A stretch of DNA of 64,000 nt from Coraliomargarita algicola (GCF_033878955.1 NZ_CP138858.1:2046001-2110000); one strand, 5' to 3'; numbered from the stretch's first letter, positions 32,982 through 41,269 are shown. Notes: generated by a model not told the origin, from the letters alone. A program made the numbers and translations.

Positions 32982-33338
32982 ATGAGTATACTCAATTACC
33001 AAGATTTGATTGTCTGGCAGAAAGCGATGACACTTGCTGAGCTGGTCTATGCTTTGACGCAGCATTTTCCGAAAGAGGAAATCTACGGACTGACTAGTCA
33101 GGTGCGACGAGCGGCGGTATCGATCCCTTCCAATATCGCAGAAGGACAAGCGCGCACAGGAACGGCCGAATTCAAGAATTTCTTATCGATTGCATCCGGT
33201 TCCAGAGCTGAAGTAGAAACACAGCTCATCCTGGCACAACGACTCAATTACATCACGGAGCCCCAGCTCAAAGAAGCGCTAGACCTAGCCAACGAAATCA
33301 AACGCATGACCCACGCCCTAAACAACAAACTAAAATAA
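32982..33338 (+). CDS. Four-helix-bundle protein (S23/IVS type)
   Basis: A 118-residue protein of the family first found encoded by intervening sequences in 23S rRNA genes. The N-terminus (LNYQDLIVWQKAMTLAELVY) and the LTSQVRRAAVSIPSNIAEGQ loop are diagnostic; the rest is four amphipathic helices, and members form pentamers. The biochemical role is unknown. Here it is not inside an rRNA gene: it lies between nadK and the nucleotidyltransferase gene, bounded on both sides by inverted low-complexity repeats, which suggests the gene and its flanks can move as a unit. It starts 4 bp after the left repeat. Confidence 0.88.
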   Translation: MSILNYQDLIVWQKAMTLAELVYALTQHFPKEEIYGLTSQVRRAAVSIPSNIAEGQARTGTAEFKNFLSIASGSRAEVETQLILAQRLNYITEPQLKEALDLANEIKRMTHALNNKLK

Positions 33339-33353
33339 CTCCCGACTCATCAC

Positions 33354-33470
33354 TGGTGCCAAAGGCACCCCAACTTCCCACTTTCCACTCCCTACTCTCC
33401 ACTTCCCACTGGTGCCGAAGGCACCTCTCCCCACTCTCCACTTTCTACTGGCGTCAAAGACGCCCACTCC
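33354..33470. repeat. Three covarying mini-hairpins separated by pyrimidine tracts
   Basis: Three 15-base hairpins lie at 33355-33369 (GGTGCC AAA GGCACC), 33411-33425 (GGTGCC GAA GGCACC) and 33450-33464 (GGCGTC AAA GACGCC). The third differs from the first two on both arms by matching changes, so pairing is preserved. Between them are tracts of TCCAC/TTCCCAC-like repeats with almost no purines other than A. The last hairpin ends 8 bp before the proposed TTG start of the nucleotidyltransferase gene. Confidence 0.85.
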
Positions 33471-33472
33471 CT

Positions 33473-34861
33473 TTGAGCATCCTCGACAACATTCAAAACA
33501 AACAGAAAACCGCGCTACTTAAAGTCGCTGAAATCTTGCGCGATACAAAGGGCAGCGGCCGCGCACTTTTGGTCGGCGGCTGCGTGCGCGACGGGCTGCT
33601 CGGCATTCCCGCCAAGGATATCGACATCGAAGTCTATGGCCTCGATGCCGACGCAGTGGAAGCCGCACTCAAGCCGCACTTTCGCTTGGACACGGTCGGG
33701 CGTGCCTTTGGTGTCTTCATCCTCAAAGGGCTCGATATCGACATCGCCCTGCCCCGCCGCGAGTCCCGCACCGGTCCCAAGCACACAGATTTTAAAGTCG
33801 AAGGTGATCCCCACATGTCGCCCCGCGAGGCCGCTTCACGCCGCGACTTCACTATCAACGCCATCAGCTACGACCCGCTCACGGGCGAGCAACTGGACCC
33901 CTATAACGGCATTCCCGACCTAAAGGCGCGTCGCTTACGCCACGTCTCCGAGGCCTTCAGCGAAGACCCGCTGCGCGTGCTGCGTGGCATGCAATTCATC
34001 GCCCGTTTCGACCTCACGGCCGCCCCCGAGACCATCGCACTCTGCCGCCAGCTCTCCCCCGAGCACCTCCCAATGGAGCGCCTGTGGGAGGAATGGAAAA
34101 AGCTCATCCTCAAAGGGCAACAGATCCGCAAAGGTCTGAACTTCCTGAAAGACTGCGATTGGCTACAATATTTCCCAGAGCTAGCAGCCCTCGACGGCTG
34201 TGAACAAGAGCCACAATGGCACCCGGAAGGCGATGTCTGGACCCACACCGGCCACTGCCTCGACGCCTATGCCGCCCACCGTATCGACGACGAATGGGAA
34301 GACCTCGTCGTCGGCTTCGCCGTGCTCTGCCACGACTTTGGCAAGCCCGACACCACCTACACCGACGACAACGGCCGCATCCGCAGCCCCCGCCACGACG
34401 TGCTCGGCGTGCCGATCGCCAAAACCTTTCTCGAGCGCCTCACCCGCCAGAAGAAAATTTTCGAAGAAGTACTCCCACTCGTCGAGCAACACATGCGTCC
34501 GCTGGCCCTTTACCGCGACGGCGCCGGCAACTCCGCCATCCGCCGCCTAGCAGCCAGAGTCAAGCGCATCGACCGTCTGGTGCGCGTCGCCCACGCCGAC
34601 AAAAACGGCCGCCCCCCCATCGAATCCGACGGCTACCCCGAAGGCCAATGGCTACTTGATAAAACAGCCGAGCTCGCCATTCAGGACAACGCCCCCAAGC
34701 CCATCCTACTCGGGCGTCACCTCTTAGAGCTCGGCATCAAGCCCGGCCCCCACTTCGGCAAAATCCTCGACCGCGCCTACGAAGCCCAGCTCGACGGCGC
34801 CTTCACCGAAGAAGAACAAGCCCGCGACTACCTCAAAAAGCTGGTAACCGAGATTTTGTAG
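33473..34861 (+). CDS. CCA-adding/poly(A) polymerase-family tRNA nucleotidyltransferase
   Basis: The class II nucleotidyltransferase signature is LLVGGCVRDGLLG and the catalytic aspartates are in DIDIEVYGLD; RRDFTINAISYDP, and SEDPLRVLRGMQFIARF follow as in CCA-adding enzymes and bacterial poly(A) polymerases. An HD domain comes after (about 270-390, CHDFGKPDTTY). Which ends it makes (CCA, A or CC) cannot be told by eye. The frame is open back to 33356, but those 39 codons are translated repeat; I take the TTG at 33473, giving 462 residues and an N-terminus SILDNIQNKQKTALL. No clear Shine-Dalgarno precedes it, and a hairpin stands just upstream. Confidence 0.85.
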   Translation: MSILDNIQNKQKTALLKVAEILRDTKGSGRALLVGGCVRDGLLGIPAKDIDIEVYGLDADAVEAALKPHFRLDTVGRAFGVFILKGLDIDIALPRRESRTGPKHTDFKVEGDPHMSPREAASRRDFTINAISYDPLTGEQLDPYNGIPDLKARRLRHVSEAFSEDPLRVLRGMQFIARFDLTAAPETIALCRQLSPEHLPMERLWEEWKKLILKGQQIRKGLNFLKDCDWLQYFPELAALDGCEQEPQWHPEGDVWTHTGHCLDAYAAHRIDDEWEDLVVGFAVLCHDFGKPDTTYTDDNGRIRSPRHDVLGVPIAKTFLERLTRQKKIFEEVLPLVEQHMRPLALYRDGAGNSAIRRLAARVKRIDRLVRVAHADKNGRPPIESDGYPEGQWLLDKTAELAIQDNAPKPILLGRHLLELGIKPGPHFGKILDRAYEAQLDGAFTEEEQARDYLKKLVTEIL

Positions 34862-34864
34862 GGG

Positions 34865-34990
34865 CTTCACTTGTGAAGACCGCCGCACACTAGCAGTCTC
34901 CCCAAACGTAGCAGGGTTGCTTTAGCGCCCTGTTTACATGCGTAGCCGTGTTCAATATATGAAATCGGGCAGCTAAAGCAACCCGACTAC
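34865..34990. repeat. Inverted repeat with GGGTTGCTTTAGC core
   Basis: A short perfect hairpin CTTCAC-TT-GTGAAG (34865-34878) follows the stop codon. Then arms 34908-34930 and 34967-34990 pair (GTAGCAGGGTTGCTTTAGC against the complement of GCTAAAGCAACCCGACTAC) with two mismatches and one unpaired base. It is a different sequence family from the other palindromes in the window, and sits between the nucleotidyltransferase and polA genes. Confidence 0.75.
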
Positions 34991-35011
34991 ATCGAGCAGC
35001 AACTTTCCCAC

Positions 35012-35050
35012 ATTCAAAGTTGGACCTTCGACGTTCGACGTTCAAAGTTC
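35012..35050. repeat. GGACGTT-family repeat before polA
   Basis: ATTCAAAGTTGGACC followed by TTCGACGTTCGACGTTCAAAGTTC is a single-arm member of the family seen at 11588, 15397, 23726 and 37888. It ends 8 bp before the polA start codon, where a ribosome site would be expected. Confidence 0.75.
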
Positions 35051-35058
35051 TTCTCCAC

Positions 35059-37878
35059 ATGAAATCTCTTTACCTACTCGACGGCATGGCGCTGGCCTAT
35101 CGCGCGCACTTTGCCCTGATTCGCAGCCCCATTTACACCAGCAAAGGCTTCAACACCTCGGCCATCTTTGGCTTCACCGCCACCTTGATCGATCTGATCA
35201 CCAAGCAAAAGCCGAGTCACTTGGCTGTGGTCTTCGACACCTCCGCGCCCACCGAACGCCACATTCTACACCCCGAGTATAAGGCGCAACGCGAAGCCAT
35301 GCCAGAAGACCTGGCCGCCGCACTGCCCCACCTCTCCCGCATCGCCGAAGCCTTCGGCATTCCCGTGCTCAAAATGGATGGCTACGAGGCCGACGACATT
35401 ATCGGCACCCTCGCCCACCGCGCGGAAGCCGACGGCTTCGACGAAATTTACATGGTCACCCCCGACAAGGACTTTGGCCAACTAGTCACCGACAAGATCA
35501 AAATGTATCGCCCCGGCCGCAAAGGCGACGGCGGCGAAATCCTCGGCGTCGAGGAGATCAAAGAAAAATGGGGCATCACCCGCGTCGACCAAGTCATCGA
35601 CATGCTCGGCCTCTGTGGCGACGTCTCCGACAACATTCCCGGCGTGCCCGGCATCGGCCCCAAGACCGCCGAAAAACTACTGGCCAAATACGACACTGTC
35701 GAAGGCCTGCTCGACCACGTCGATGAGCTCAAAGGCAAACAACAGGAAAAAGTCCGCGACAACGCCGACCAAGCCCGCCTCTCCAAAAAGCTCGCCACCA
35801 TTCAACTCGATGTTCCCATCAACTCCGACTGGGACGCCATCCAGCTGGAAGCGCCCGACCAGGAAAAGCTGATCCCGATCTTTGCCGAATTCGAATTCCG
35901 CACCCTCGGCAAACGCATCTTCGGTGCCGACTTCTCCGTGCAAGCCGCCGCCACCGACCTCGTGCTTATGAGCGAGGACGACGAGAAAGCCGCCAAGCAA
36001 GACCCGGGATCGCAAATCTCCGCATTTGCTGCGTCCGAGTCAGCCGACCCACAACTGGCCCTCATTCCCGAGATCGCCTTCAAAAAGTTCGGCGACCTCA
36101 AGACCGACTACCGCATCGTCAAAACCGATGCCGAACTAGCTGAGCTCGTCGCCAGCCTCACAGCAGCCAAAGCATTTGCCTTCGACACCGAGACCACCGG
36201 GCTCAATCCCCGCGCCGCGCAACTCGTCGGCATGTCTTTCTCCACCCAGCCACACAGCGGCTACTGGGTGCCCGCCAGCGAAGCCGCCCTAGCCGCGCTG
36301 CGCCCGGTCTTCGCCGACGCCACACTCACCAAAATCGGTCACAACCTCAAATTCGACCTGTCCATCTTAGAGGAAAACAACCTCCCCGTCGCCGGTCCCT
36401 GCCACGACACCATGCTGGCCCACGCACTGATCGACCCTGAACAGCGCCACAACCTCGACACGCTCTCCGAGGACTTTCTCCAATATTCCCCGATCCGATT
36501 CAGCGAGCTACTGCCCGACGCCAAAAAAGGCGAGTCAATCGACTACTCCGGCGTCGCCGAAAAGGACCTCGCCCACTACGCGATCGAAGATGCCGACATC
36601 GCGCTGCAACTCTGGCAGACCTTCGAGCCCAAGCTCAAAGAAAGCGGCCAGGCCAAAGTCTTTTACGACATCGAAGTGCCCCTACTGCCCGTGCTCGTCA
36701 CCATGGAGCGCGAAGGCATCCGCATGTGCGAAGACACACTCGCTGCCACCGGTGCCTCACTCGAAAGCCACATCGCGCAACTACAAGCCGACATCTACCA
36801 AGTCGCCGGCCACGAGTTCAACCTCAACTCTCCCAAGCAACTCGGCGAAGTTTTGTTCAACGAACTCAAACTCGTCGAAAAACCCAAGAAGACCAAGACC
36901 GGCCAGTTTGCCACCAACGAGCAAGTGCTCTCCAGCCTCGCGCCCAAGCACCCGATCGTCGCCGACCTACTCGAATACCGCCAGCTCACCAAACTCAAGA
37001 GCACCTACATCGACGCCCTGCCACACAGCGTCGACGCCAAGACCGGACGCGTGCACACCCACTACGGCCAAGTGCAAACCGCCACCGGCCGCCTCTCCTC
37101 CAACGATCCCAACCTGCAAAACATCCCCGTGCGCAGCCCCAAAGGCCGCGAGATCCGCCAGGCCTTTGTGCCGCGCGAAGGTTGGAAACTCCTCGCCGCC
37201 GACTACTCCCAGATCGAGCTACGCATCCTCGCCGCCCTCACCAGCGACGCCGGCCTACTCAAAGCCTTCAAAGAAGGGCAAGACATCCACACCGCCACCG
37301 CCGCCAAGATCTTTGGCGTCACCCCCGAAGACGTCACCCGCGACCAGCGCAGCACCGCCAAAATGGTCAACTTCGGCATCCCCTACGGCATCTCCGCCTT
37401 CGGCCTAGCCCAGCGCCTCGGCACCGTCAGCCGCAAAGAAGCCCAAGAAATAATCGACAATTACTTCGCCCAATTCCCCGGCATCCCCGGCTACATGGAA
37501 GCACAAAAAGAAAGCGCCCAAAAGAAAGGCTACGTCGAAACCAAGTGCGGACGCCGCCGACACCTACGCGACATCAACTCCGGCAATGGCACCATCCGCG
37601 CCGCCGCCGAGCGCAACGCCATCAACATGCCCATCCAAGGCACCGCCGCCGACATGATAAAGATCGCCATGGTGCGCATTCAAAACGCCATCCAAGAAGC
37701 CGGCCTCAAAAGTCGCATGCTACTTCAAGTGCACGACGAACTCGTCTTCGACCTAGAGCCCAGCGAAGAAGCCCAACTGCGCGAAATCGTAAGCGATGGC
37801 ATGGTCGGCGCGCTGGAACTCGCCTGCCCCATCGAAATCGAAATCGGCCTAGGCGACAACTGGCTCGAAGCACACTAA
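35059..37878 (+). CDS. polA: DNA polymerase I
   Basis: A 939-residue repair and Okazaki-processing polymerase. The N-terminal 5' nuclease (about 1-290) has MDGYEADDIIGTLA and GVPGIGPKTAEKLL. The 3'-5' exonuclease is intact, with FDTETTG near residue 377 and the later Exo motifs (IGHNLKFDLSIL, HYAIEDADIAL). The polymerase domain has motif A DYSQIELRILA, motif B RSTAKMVNFGIPYG and motif C QVHDELVFD. The linker near residues 315-330 is encoded by a palindromic segment (36004-36038) not expected in the family. The ATG at 35059 is chosen over the frame's first start at 35020, which is repeat DNA. Confidence 0.95.
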   Translation: MKSLYLLDGMALAYRAHFALIRSPIYTSKGFNTSAIFGFTATLIDLITKQKPSHLAVVFDTSAPTERHILHPEYKAQREAMPEDLAAALPHLSRIAEAFGIPVLKMDGYEADDIIGTLAHRAEADGFDEIYMVTPDKDFGQLVTDKIKMYRPGRKGDGGEILGVEEIKEKWGITRVDQVIDMLGLCGDVSDNIPGVPGIGPKTAEKLLAKYDTVEGLLDHVDELKGKQQEKVRDNADQARLSKKLATIQLDVPINSDWDAIQLEAPDQEKLIPIFAEFEFRTLGKRIFGADFSVQAAATDLVLMSEDDEKAAKQDPGSQISAFAASESADPQLALIPEIAFKKFGDLKTDYRIVKTDAELAELVASLTAAKAFAFDTETTGLNPRAAQLVGMSFSTQPHSGYWVPASEAALAALRPVFADATLTKIGHNLKFDLSILEENNLPVAGPCHDTMLAHALIDPEQRHNLDTLSEDFLQYSPIRFSELLPDAKKGESIDYSGVAEKDLAHYAIEDADIALQLWQTFEPKLKESGQAKVFYDIEVPLLPVLVTMEREGIRMCEDTLAATGASLESHIAQLQADIYQVAGHEFNLNSPKQLGEVLFNELKLVEKPKKTKTGQFATNEQVLSSLAPKHPIVADLLEYRQLTKLKSTYIDALPHSVDAKTGRVHTHYGQVQTATGRLSSNDPNLQNIPVRSPKGREIRQAFVPREGWKLLAADYSQIELRILAALTSDAGLLKAFKEGQDIHTATAAKIFGVTPEDVTRDQRSTAKMVNFGIPYGISAFGLAQRLGTVSRKEAQEIIDNYFAQFPGIPGYMEAQKESAQKKGYVETKCGRRRHLRDINSGNGTIRAAAERNAINMPIQGTAADMIKIAMVRIQNAIQEAGLKSRMLLQVHDELVFDLEPSEEAQLREIVSDGMVGALELACPIEIEIGLGDNWLEAH
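36004..36038. repeat. Palindromic segment inside the polA linker
   Basis: GGATCGCAAAT (36007-36017) pairs with ATTTGCTGCGTCC (36024-36036) with a small bulge. It encodes GSQISAFAASES, in the loop between the 5' nuclease and the 3'-5' exonuclease domains, which tolerates length change. It may be a second case of a palindromic repeat settling in a coding region. Confidence 0.45.
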
Positions 37879-37887
37879 GATTTTGGG

Positions 37888-37964
37888 GAACGTCCAACAC
37901 TGAACATCGAATGATTGTCGTATCATTCAAAATTGGACGTTCGACGTTGGACGTTGGACGTTCC
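37888..37964. repeat. GGACGTT-family inverted repeat between polA and the transposase gene
   Basis: GAACGTCCAACACTGAAC with ATCGAATGAT (37888-37915) is the inverted partner of 37922-37964 (ATCATTCAAAATTGGACG, then TTCGACG, TTGGACG, TTGGACG, TTC). The inner ATGAT/ATCAT closes the hairpin loop. It ends 10 bp from the stop codon of the REP-associated transposase on the opposite strand, the place where REP elements usually lie. Confidence 0.85.
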
Positions 37965-37974
37965 CAAGGCTTCG

Positions 37975-38958
37975 CTAGCTAAACACCGCCTTACGCAGCC
38001 CCCGAATCACAGCCAGGTCGCCCCATTCGGCCCCCTTCAGTCGATTCATCTTCGGAGGATGTCGGCGCTGGCGCTCCATTTGCCAAGCCGCAGCGTAACT
38101 CCTCACAAATTCCGCAGAGCCCAAGATCGCACCATCCGTAAAATAGCGCACCCGACAGCGCAAAATCGCCGCTTTCGGCAATAAGCCATCCTCCTGCTCC
38201 AAAACACGCAGAGCCTCCTCACGTGCAATGGTAGCACCCCCCTTCGAACTCGCCGCACTGCCCTGACCAAAGAGTAGAAGACGATGCGCCCGCAGCGGGT
38301 TCGTATCATGATCGCCCCAGATACGGCGCAAGCCCTCGATCGCAGCGGACACGCCTGAGACCGCCTCCGCATAGCCACAGAAGCGATAATCCTTCGGATC
38401 CTCCACCAGACCAGCCCGCACTGGATTCAAGTCAATATAGGCAGCCATCGTTTGCAAAGGATTCCCTTTCCCCTCGACCAGCACCGATTTAAAACGGTCC
38501 GCCCACAGCGTGCCATAACGATTATGGTTACGGTTATACCACACAGAAAAGCGCTGCTTCACCGCCTTCATATATTCAGAAATATCCCCCATCCGGGCCA
38601 GTAACTTACGCCGCGTCTCCTGAGCGTCCTCCGAATTCGCAGCCAACTCAGCGCGCAGCACCTTAATCGAGTCCGACTGATACGGAGTCGGTTTAGGATA
38701 CAGCACCTGATAACGACGCAGCAACTCCGCATCATCCACATTTTGTTCCTCAGGCACCCGCAGCAGCACATGGAAATGATTCGACATGATGCAATAAGTC
38801 AGCACCTCCACCCCGCAGAAGTCAGCCAACTGCCAAATCATCTTACGCAGCACCTCCTTCTCACGATCCTTAAAGAGCCGCTCACCGTTCACCACACGCG
38901 TCATACAATGGTAAGTCGCCGCAGCCCCCTCAACTTTAGTTCGACGTATTCGTTTCAT
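37975..38958 (-). CDS. REP-associated tyrosine transposase (IS200/IS605-like)
   Basis: A 327-residue Y1 transposase. The HUH motif is in MSNHFHVLLRVPEE near residue 62, and the catalytic tyrosine region is EYMKAVKQRFSVWYNRN followed by YGTLWADRFKSVLVEG. The N-terminus (RRTKVEGAAATYHCMTRVVN) is the usual opening for the RAYT group in Verrucomicrobiota. Such enzymes act on REP palindromes as single strands and are typically single-copy and domesticated. The frame is intact. No IS ends or target duplication are evident; instead a large palindrome of the GGACGTT family lies at its 3' side. The 128-bp gap to hemN upstream is AT-rich. Confidence 0.87.
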   Translation of the reverse strand: MKRIRRTKVEGAAATYHCMTRVVNGERLFKDREKEVLRKMIWQLADFCGVEVLTYCIMSNHFHVLLRVPEEQNVDDAELLRRYQVLYPKPTPYQSDSIKVLRAELAANSEDAQETRRKLLARMGDISEYMKAVKQRFSVWYNRNHNRYGTLWADRFKSVLVEGKGNPLQTMAAYIDLNPVRAGLVEDPKDYRFCGYAEAVSGVSAAIEGLRRIWGDHDTNPLRAHRLLLFGQGSAASSKGGATIAREEALRVLEQEDGLLPKAAILRCRVRYFTDGAILGSAEFVRSYAAAWQMERQRRHPPKMNRLKGAEWGDLAVIRGLRKAVFS

Positions 38959-39086
38959 AACTCCCCTTCAAACAATAGCTTGCCATCACATAACTCAAGC
39001 AGTCAACCTAATTCTTATAGCCTGGTTCTATATTTTGAAATAGCGACTTGGCAAATGTTGGGCTTTTGATTATCAATTGGGTTCTC

Positions 39087-40451
39087 ATGCAAATTACATC
39101 TCAAGACCTGCGACTGATCGAAAAGTATAACCGCCCGGGGCCTCGCTATACGAGCTACCCGCCTGCGAATCACTTTCGAGAATACGAGGACTACACGCCT
39201 TTGATGGCTGGCGTGGAAGATGGCGATGCACCGCTTTCACTGTATTTCCACCTGCCCTTCTGTGAGACGCTGTGCTGGTTTTGTGGCTGTCACCAGATTA
39301 CGACTCTGGATCGTAATCGGGGAAGTGATTACCTGGACTTGCTGGAAAGGGAACTTGAAATCTTTGCTCAACATCTGCCCGCGGGACGCGAGGCGGTGCA
39401 AATGCACTTCGGGGGCGGCACGCCTAACTTCTTCACCTCGGCCCAAATTGACCGTTTGGCGAGCATGATCGACCGACACTTTACTTTTTCCCATGATGCG
39501 GAAAAATCAGTTGAGCTGGACCCGCGTCGACTGAATCGGGAACACGTGGAGGCATTTGCTCGCATGGGGCTGACCCGCGCCTCTTTTGGCGTGCAGGACT
39601 CCAACCCTGAAGTGCAAAAGGTGATCCACCGACTACAACCGCAGGCGATGAATGTGGAAGCGATGCAAATGTTGCGCGACAATGGTTTTAACTCGGTCAA
39701 TCTGGACCTGATCTACGGTCTGCCACTTCAGACCTGCGACAGTTTCTCGGCAACCCTGGATGAAGTGCTGGAACTGAAGCCTGACCGATTCGCGATTTTT
39801 AACTACGCACATGTGCCATGGATGCGACCTGCCCAAAAGCTACTGGAGAAAGCTGGTCTGCCGGATGCGGAAACTAAAATGCAGCTGCTGAAACTTTGCA
39901 TCGAACGCCTGACTGCCGAAGGCTATGTCTATATAGGTATGGACCACTTTGCTCTGCCCGACGATGAATTGGTGCAAGCGCAACGTGAGCAGTCACTGCA
40001 ACGCAACTTCCAGGGCTATAGCACCCGTGCGGGTGTCGAAATTTGTGGCTTTGGTATTTCTAGTATTTCACAAGGCTCGATCGGCTTTCACCAAAACATG
40101 AAAGATCTTGAAAGCTACCGGGCGTGCCTATCACAAGGCAAGCTACCGATCACCAAGGGCTATGAGTTGACGGACGAAGACCGCATGCGGGCGGACGTGA
40201 TCATGCGACTGATGTGCGACCTTTCGCTCGATTTTGGCGCCATGTCTGAAAAATGGAATGTCAACTTCGAGTCACACTTTGCCGAGGCTTTAAAGCAACT
40301 GGCTGAGCCAGCAGAGGATGGGCTGCTGGTCTGGACGGATCGCGGATTTGCTGTCACCGAGCGTGGCCGCCTTTTTATTCGAAATCTTGCCATGTGCTTT
40401 GACGCTTACCTAGACCCTGCGGTCGCAGGCCGCTATTCTAAAACGGTTTAA
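39087..40451 (+). CDS. hemN: Oxygen-independent coproporphyrinogen III oxidase
   Basis: A 454-residue radical-SAM enzyme that converts coproporphyrinogen III to protoporphyrinogen IX without oxygen, in heme synthesis. The N-terminal GPRYTSYPPANHF and the cluster motif CETLCWFCGCHQ (C-x3-C-x2-C-x-C) are those of true HemN, and LDPRRLNREHVEAFARMG, YGLPLQTCDS and the C-terminal domain agree. The ATG at 39087 is preferred to 39048 because the 13 extra residues are not conserved-looking. Upstream is the palindrome TTGAT-T-ATCAA (39066-39076), but the spacing is wrong for an FNR site. Heme need for the cbb3 oxidase makes low-oxygen control likely. Confidence 0.93.
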   Translation: MQITSQDLRLIEKYNRPGPRYTSYPPANHFREYEDYTPLMAGVEDGDAPLSLYFHLPFCETLCWFCGCHQITTLDRNRGSDYLDLLERELEIFAQHLPAGREAVQMHFGGGTPNFFTSAQIDRLASMIDRHFTFSHDAEKSVELDPRRLNREHVEAFARMGLTRASFGVQDSNPEVQKVIHRLQPQAMNVEAMQMLRDNGFNSVNLDLIYGLPLQTCDSFSATLDEVLELKPDRFAIFNYAHVPWMRPAQKLLEKAGLPDAETKMQLLKLCIERLTAEGYVYIGMDHFALPDDELVQAQREQSLQRNFQGYSTRAGVEICGFGISSISQGSIGFHQNMKDLESYRACLSQGKLPITKGYELTDEDRMRADVIMRLMCDLSLDFGAMSEKWNVNFESHFAEALKQLAEPAEDGLLVWTDRGFAVTERGRLFIRNLAMCFDAYLDPAVAGRYSKTV

Positions 40452-40763
40452 CGATCTCAATGGAGCTGAGCGCCCCAAGGGCTACTTGCATGCAGCTTGA
40501 ATACGCGAATAACGCCAAATAAGACAGGCAAATTCTCCACTAGAAAGCGTTATTGAAATAAATTTATAGATTTTTTTGAGACGTCGTTAATTCAGAAAAT
40601 ACAAAATTTCGAATTCGGGCTCAGCTAAGAGATAGCGTGCCTTAGAGCACAATTGCACTCACTAAATTAGGTAACGGTATCGAACTGATAGAGGCCTCGA
40701 ATCCACTCCCGGGGCAAATAAAACCCTTGATCCCGACAAGGGGGACGCCTCTAGACTAGTGGC
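40452..40763 (+). promoter_or_regulatory. Leader/promoter region of the ectoine operon
   Basis: No gene is seen. An 8-bp inverted repeat (40508-40515 with 40547-40554) follows hemN. A possible promoter is TTGAGA at 40576-40581 and TACAAA at 40600-40605, spacing 18. Downstream, a 7-bp stem (TAGAGGC 40689-40695 with GCCTCTA 40747-40753) encloses a second hairpin (CCCTTG 40724-40729 with CAAGGG 40737-40742), and the only Shine-Dalgarno-like AAGGGG (40739-40744) is buried in it. This arrangement could make ectA translation respond to conditions such as salt, but that is inference. Confidence 0.45.
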
Positions 40764-40820
40764 ATCGACGAAATAGAACTACAGATTCCCGATTCCCTGG
40801 ACGGCTCATCAATCAATCGA

Positions 40821-41249
40821 TTGGTTTCGCAGAGCCCGCCCCTGGACACGAACTCCACTTATTGCAACCTTTTGCAATGTATTCACTTTTCGGATACATC
40901 TATAATTGCAAAAAAGTTGGGTGAACCCGTGGGCTTTGTTTCTGGCTACATGATTCCACGCAAAGCCTGCACTCTGTTCATCTGGCAGGTCGTAGTCAGC
41001 GCGGAAGCACGTGGGCAAGGCTTAGCCTTGCGAATGCTGCGTGAGCTATTGCAACGCGGACACAGCGAGGAGGTGCGTTTCCTGGAGACAACAATCACCA
41101 AAGAGAACGAAGCTTCGTGGGCACTCTTTCGCAAATTGGCGAAAGAGCTGAGTGCAAAGCTGGAGGTATCTGTAGCCTTCGACAAAGAGACTCACTTTTT
41201 CGGTGAGCACGAGACCGAGCATTTAGTGCGCATTGGTCCGTTCAATTAA
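40821..41249 (+). CDS. ectA: L-2,4-diaminobutyrate N-acetyltransferase (EctA), start unclear
   Basis: A GNAT-fold enzyme that acetylates diaminobutyrate, the second step to ectoine. Visible are PPLDTNSTYCNLL, FVSGYMIP, LFIWQVVVSAEARGQGLALR (acetyl-CoA loop) and LETTITKENEASWALF. Coordinates use the first usual start codon, a TTG at 40821 giving 142 residues. But EctA homology clearly continues upstream in the same frame (IPDSLDGSSINRLVSQSPP), back to about 40776, and the frame is open from 40755 with no ATG, GTG or TTG. Either a rare start (ATC 40764, ATA 40773, ATT 40785 or CTG 40797) is used, or a base is missing. ectB follows 20 bp later. Confidence 0.85.
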   Translation: MVSQSPPLDTNSTYCNLLQCIHFSDTSIIAKKLGEPVGFVSGYMIPRKACTLFIWQVVVSAEARGQGLALRMLRELLQRGHSEEVRFLETTITKENEASWALFRKLAKELSAKLEVSVAFDKETHFFGEHETEHLVRIGPFN

Positions 41250-41269
41250 TTTATTAACCAATAATAAAC

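Noticed and set aside
33356..33472. 39-residue extension of the tRNA nucleotidyltransferase
   Set aside because: It is a translation of the hairpin and pyrimidine repeat; the family's N-terminus starts after it.
39066..39076. FNR-type site TTGAT-ATCAA before hemN
   Set aside because: The half-sites are separated by one base; FNR sites need four.
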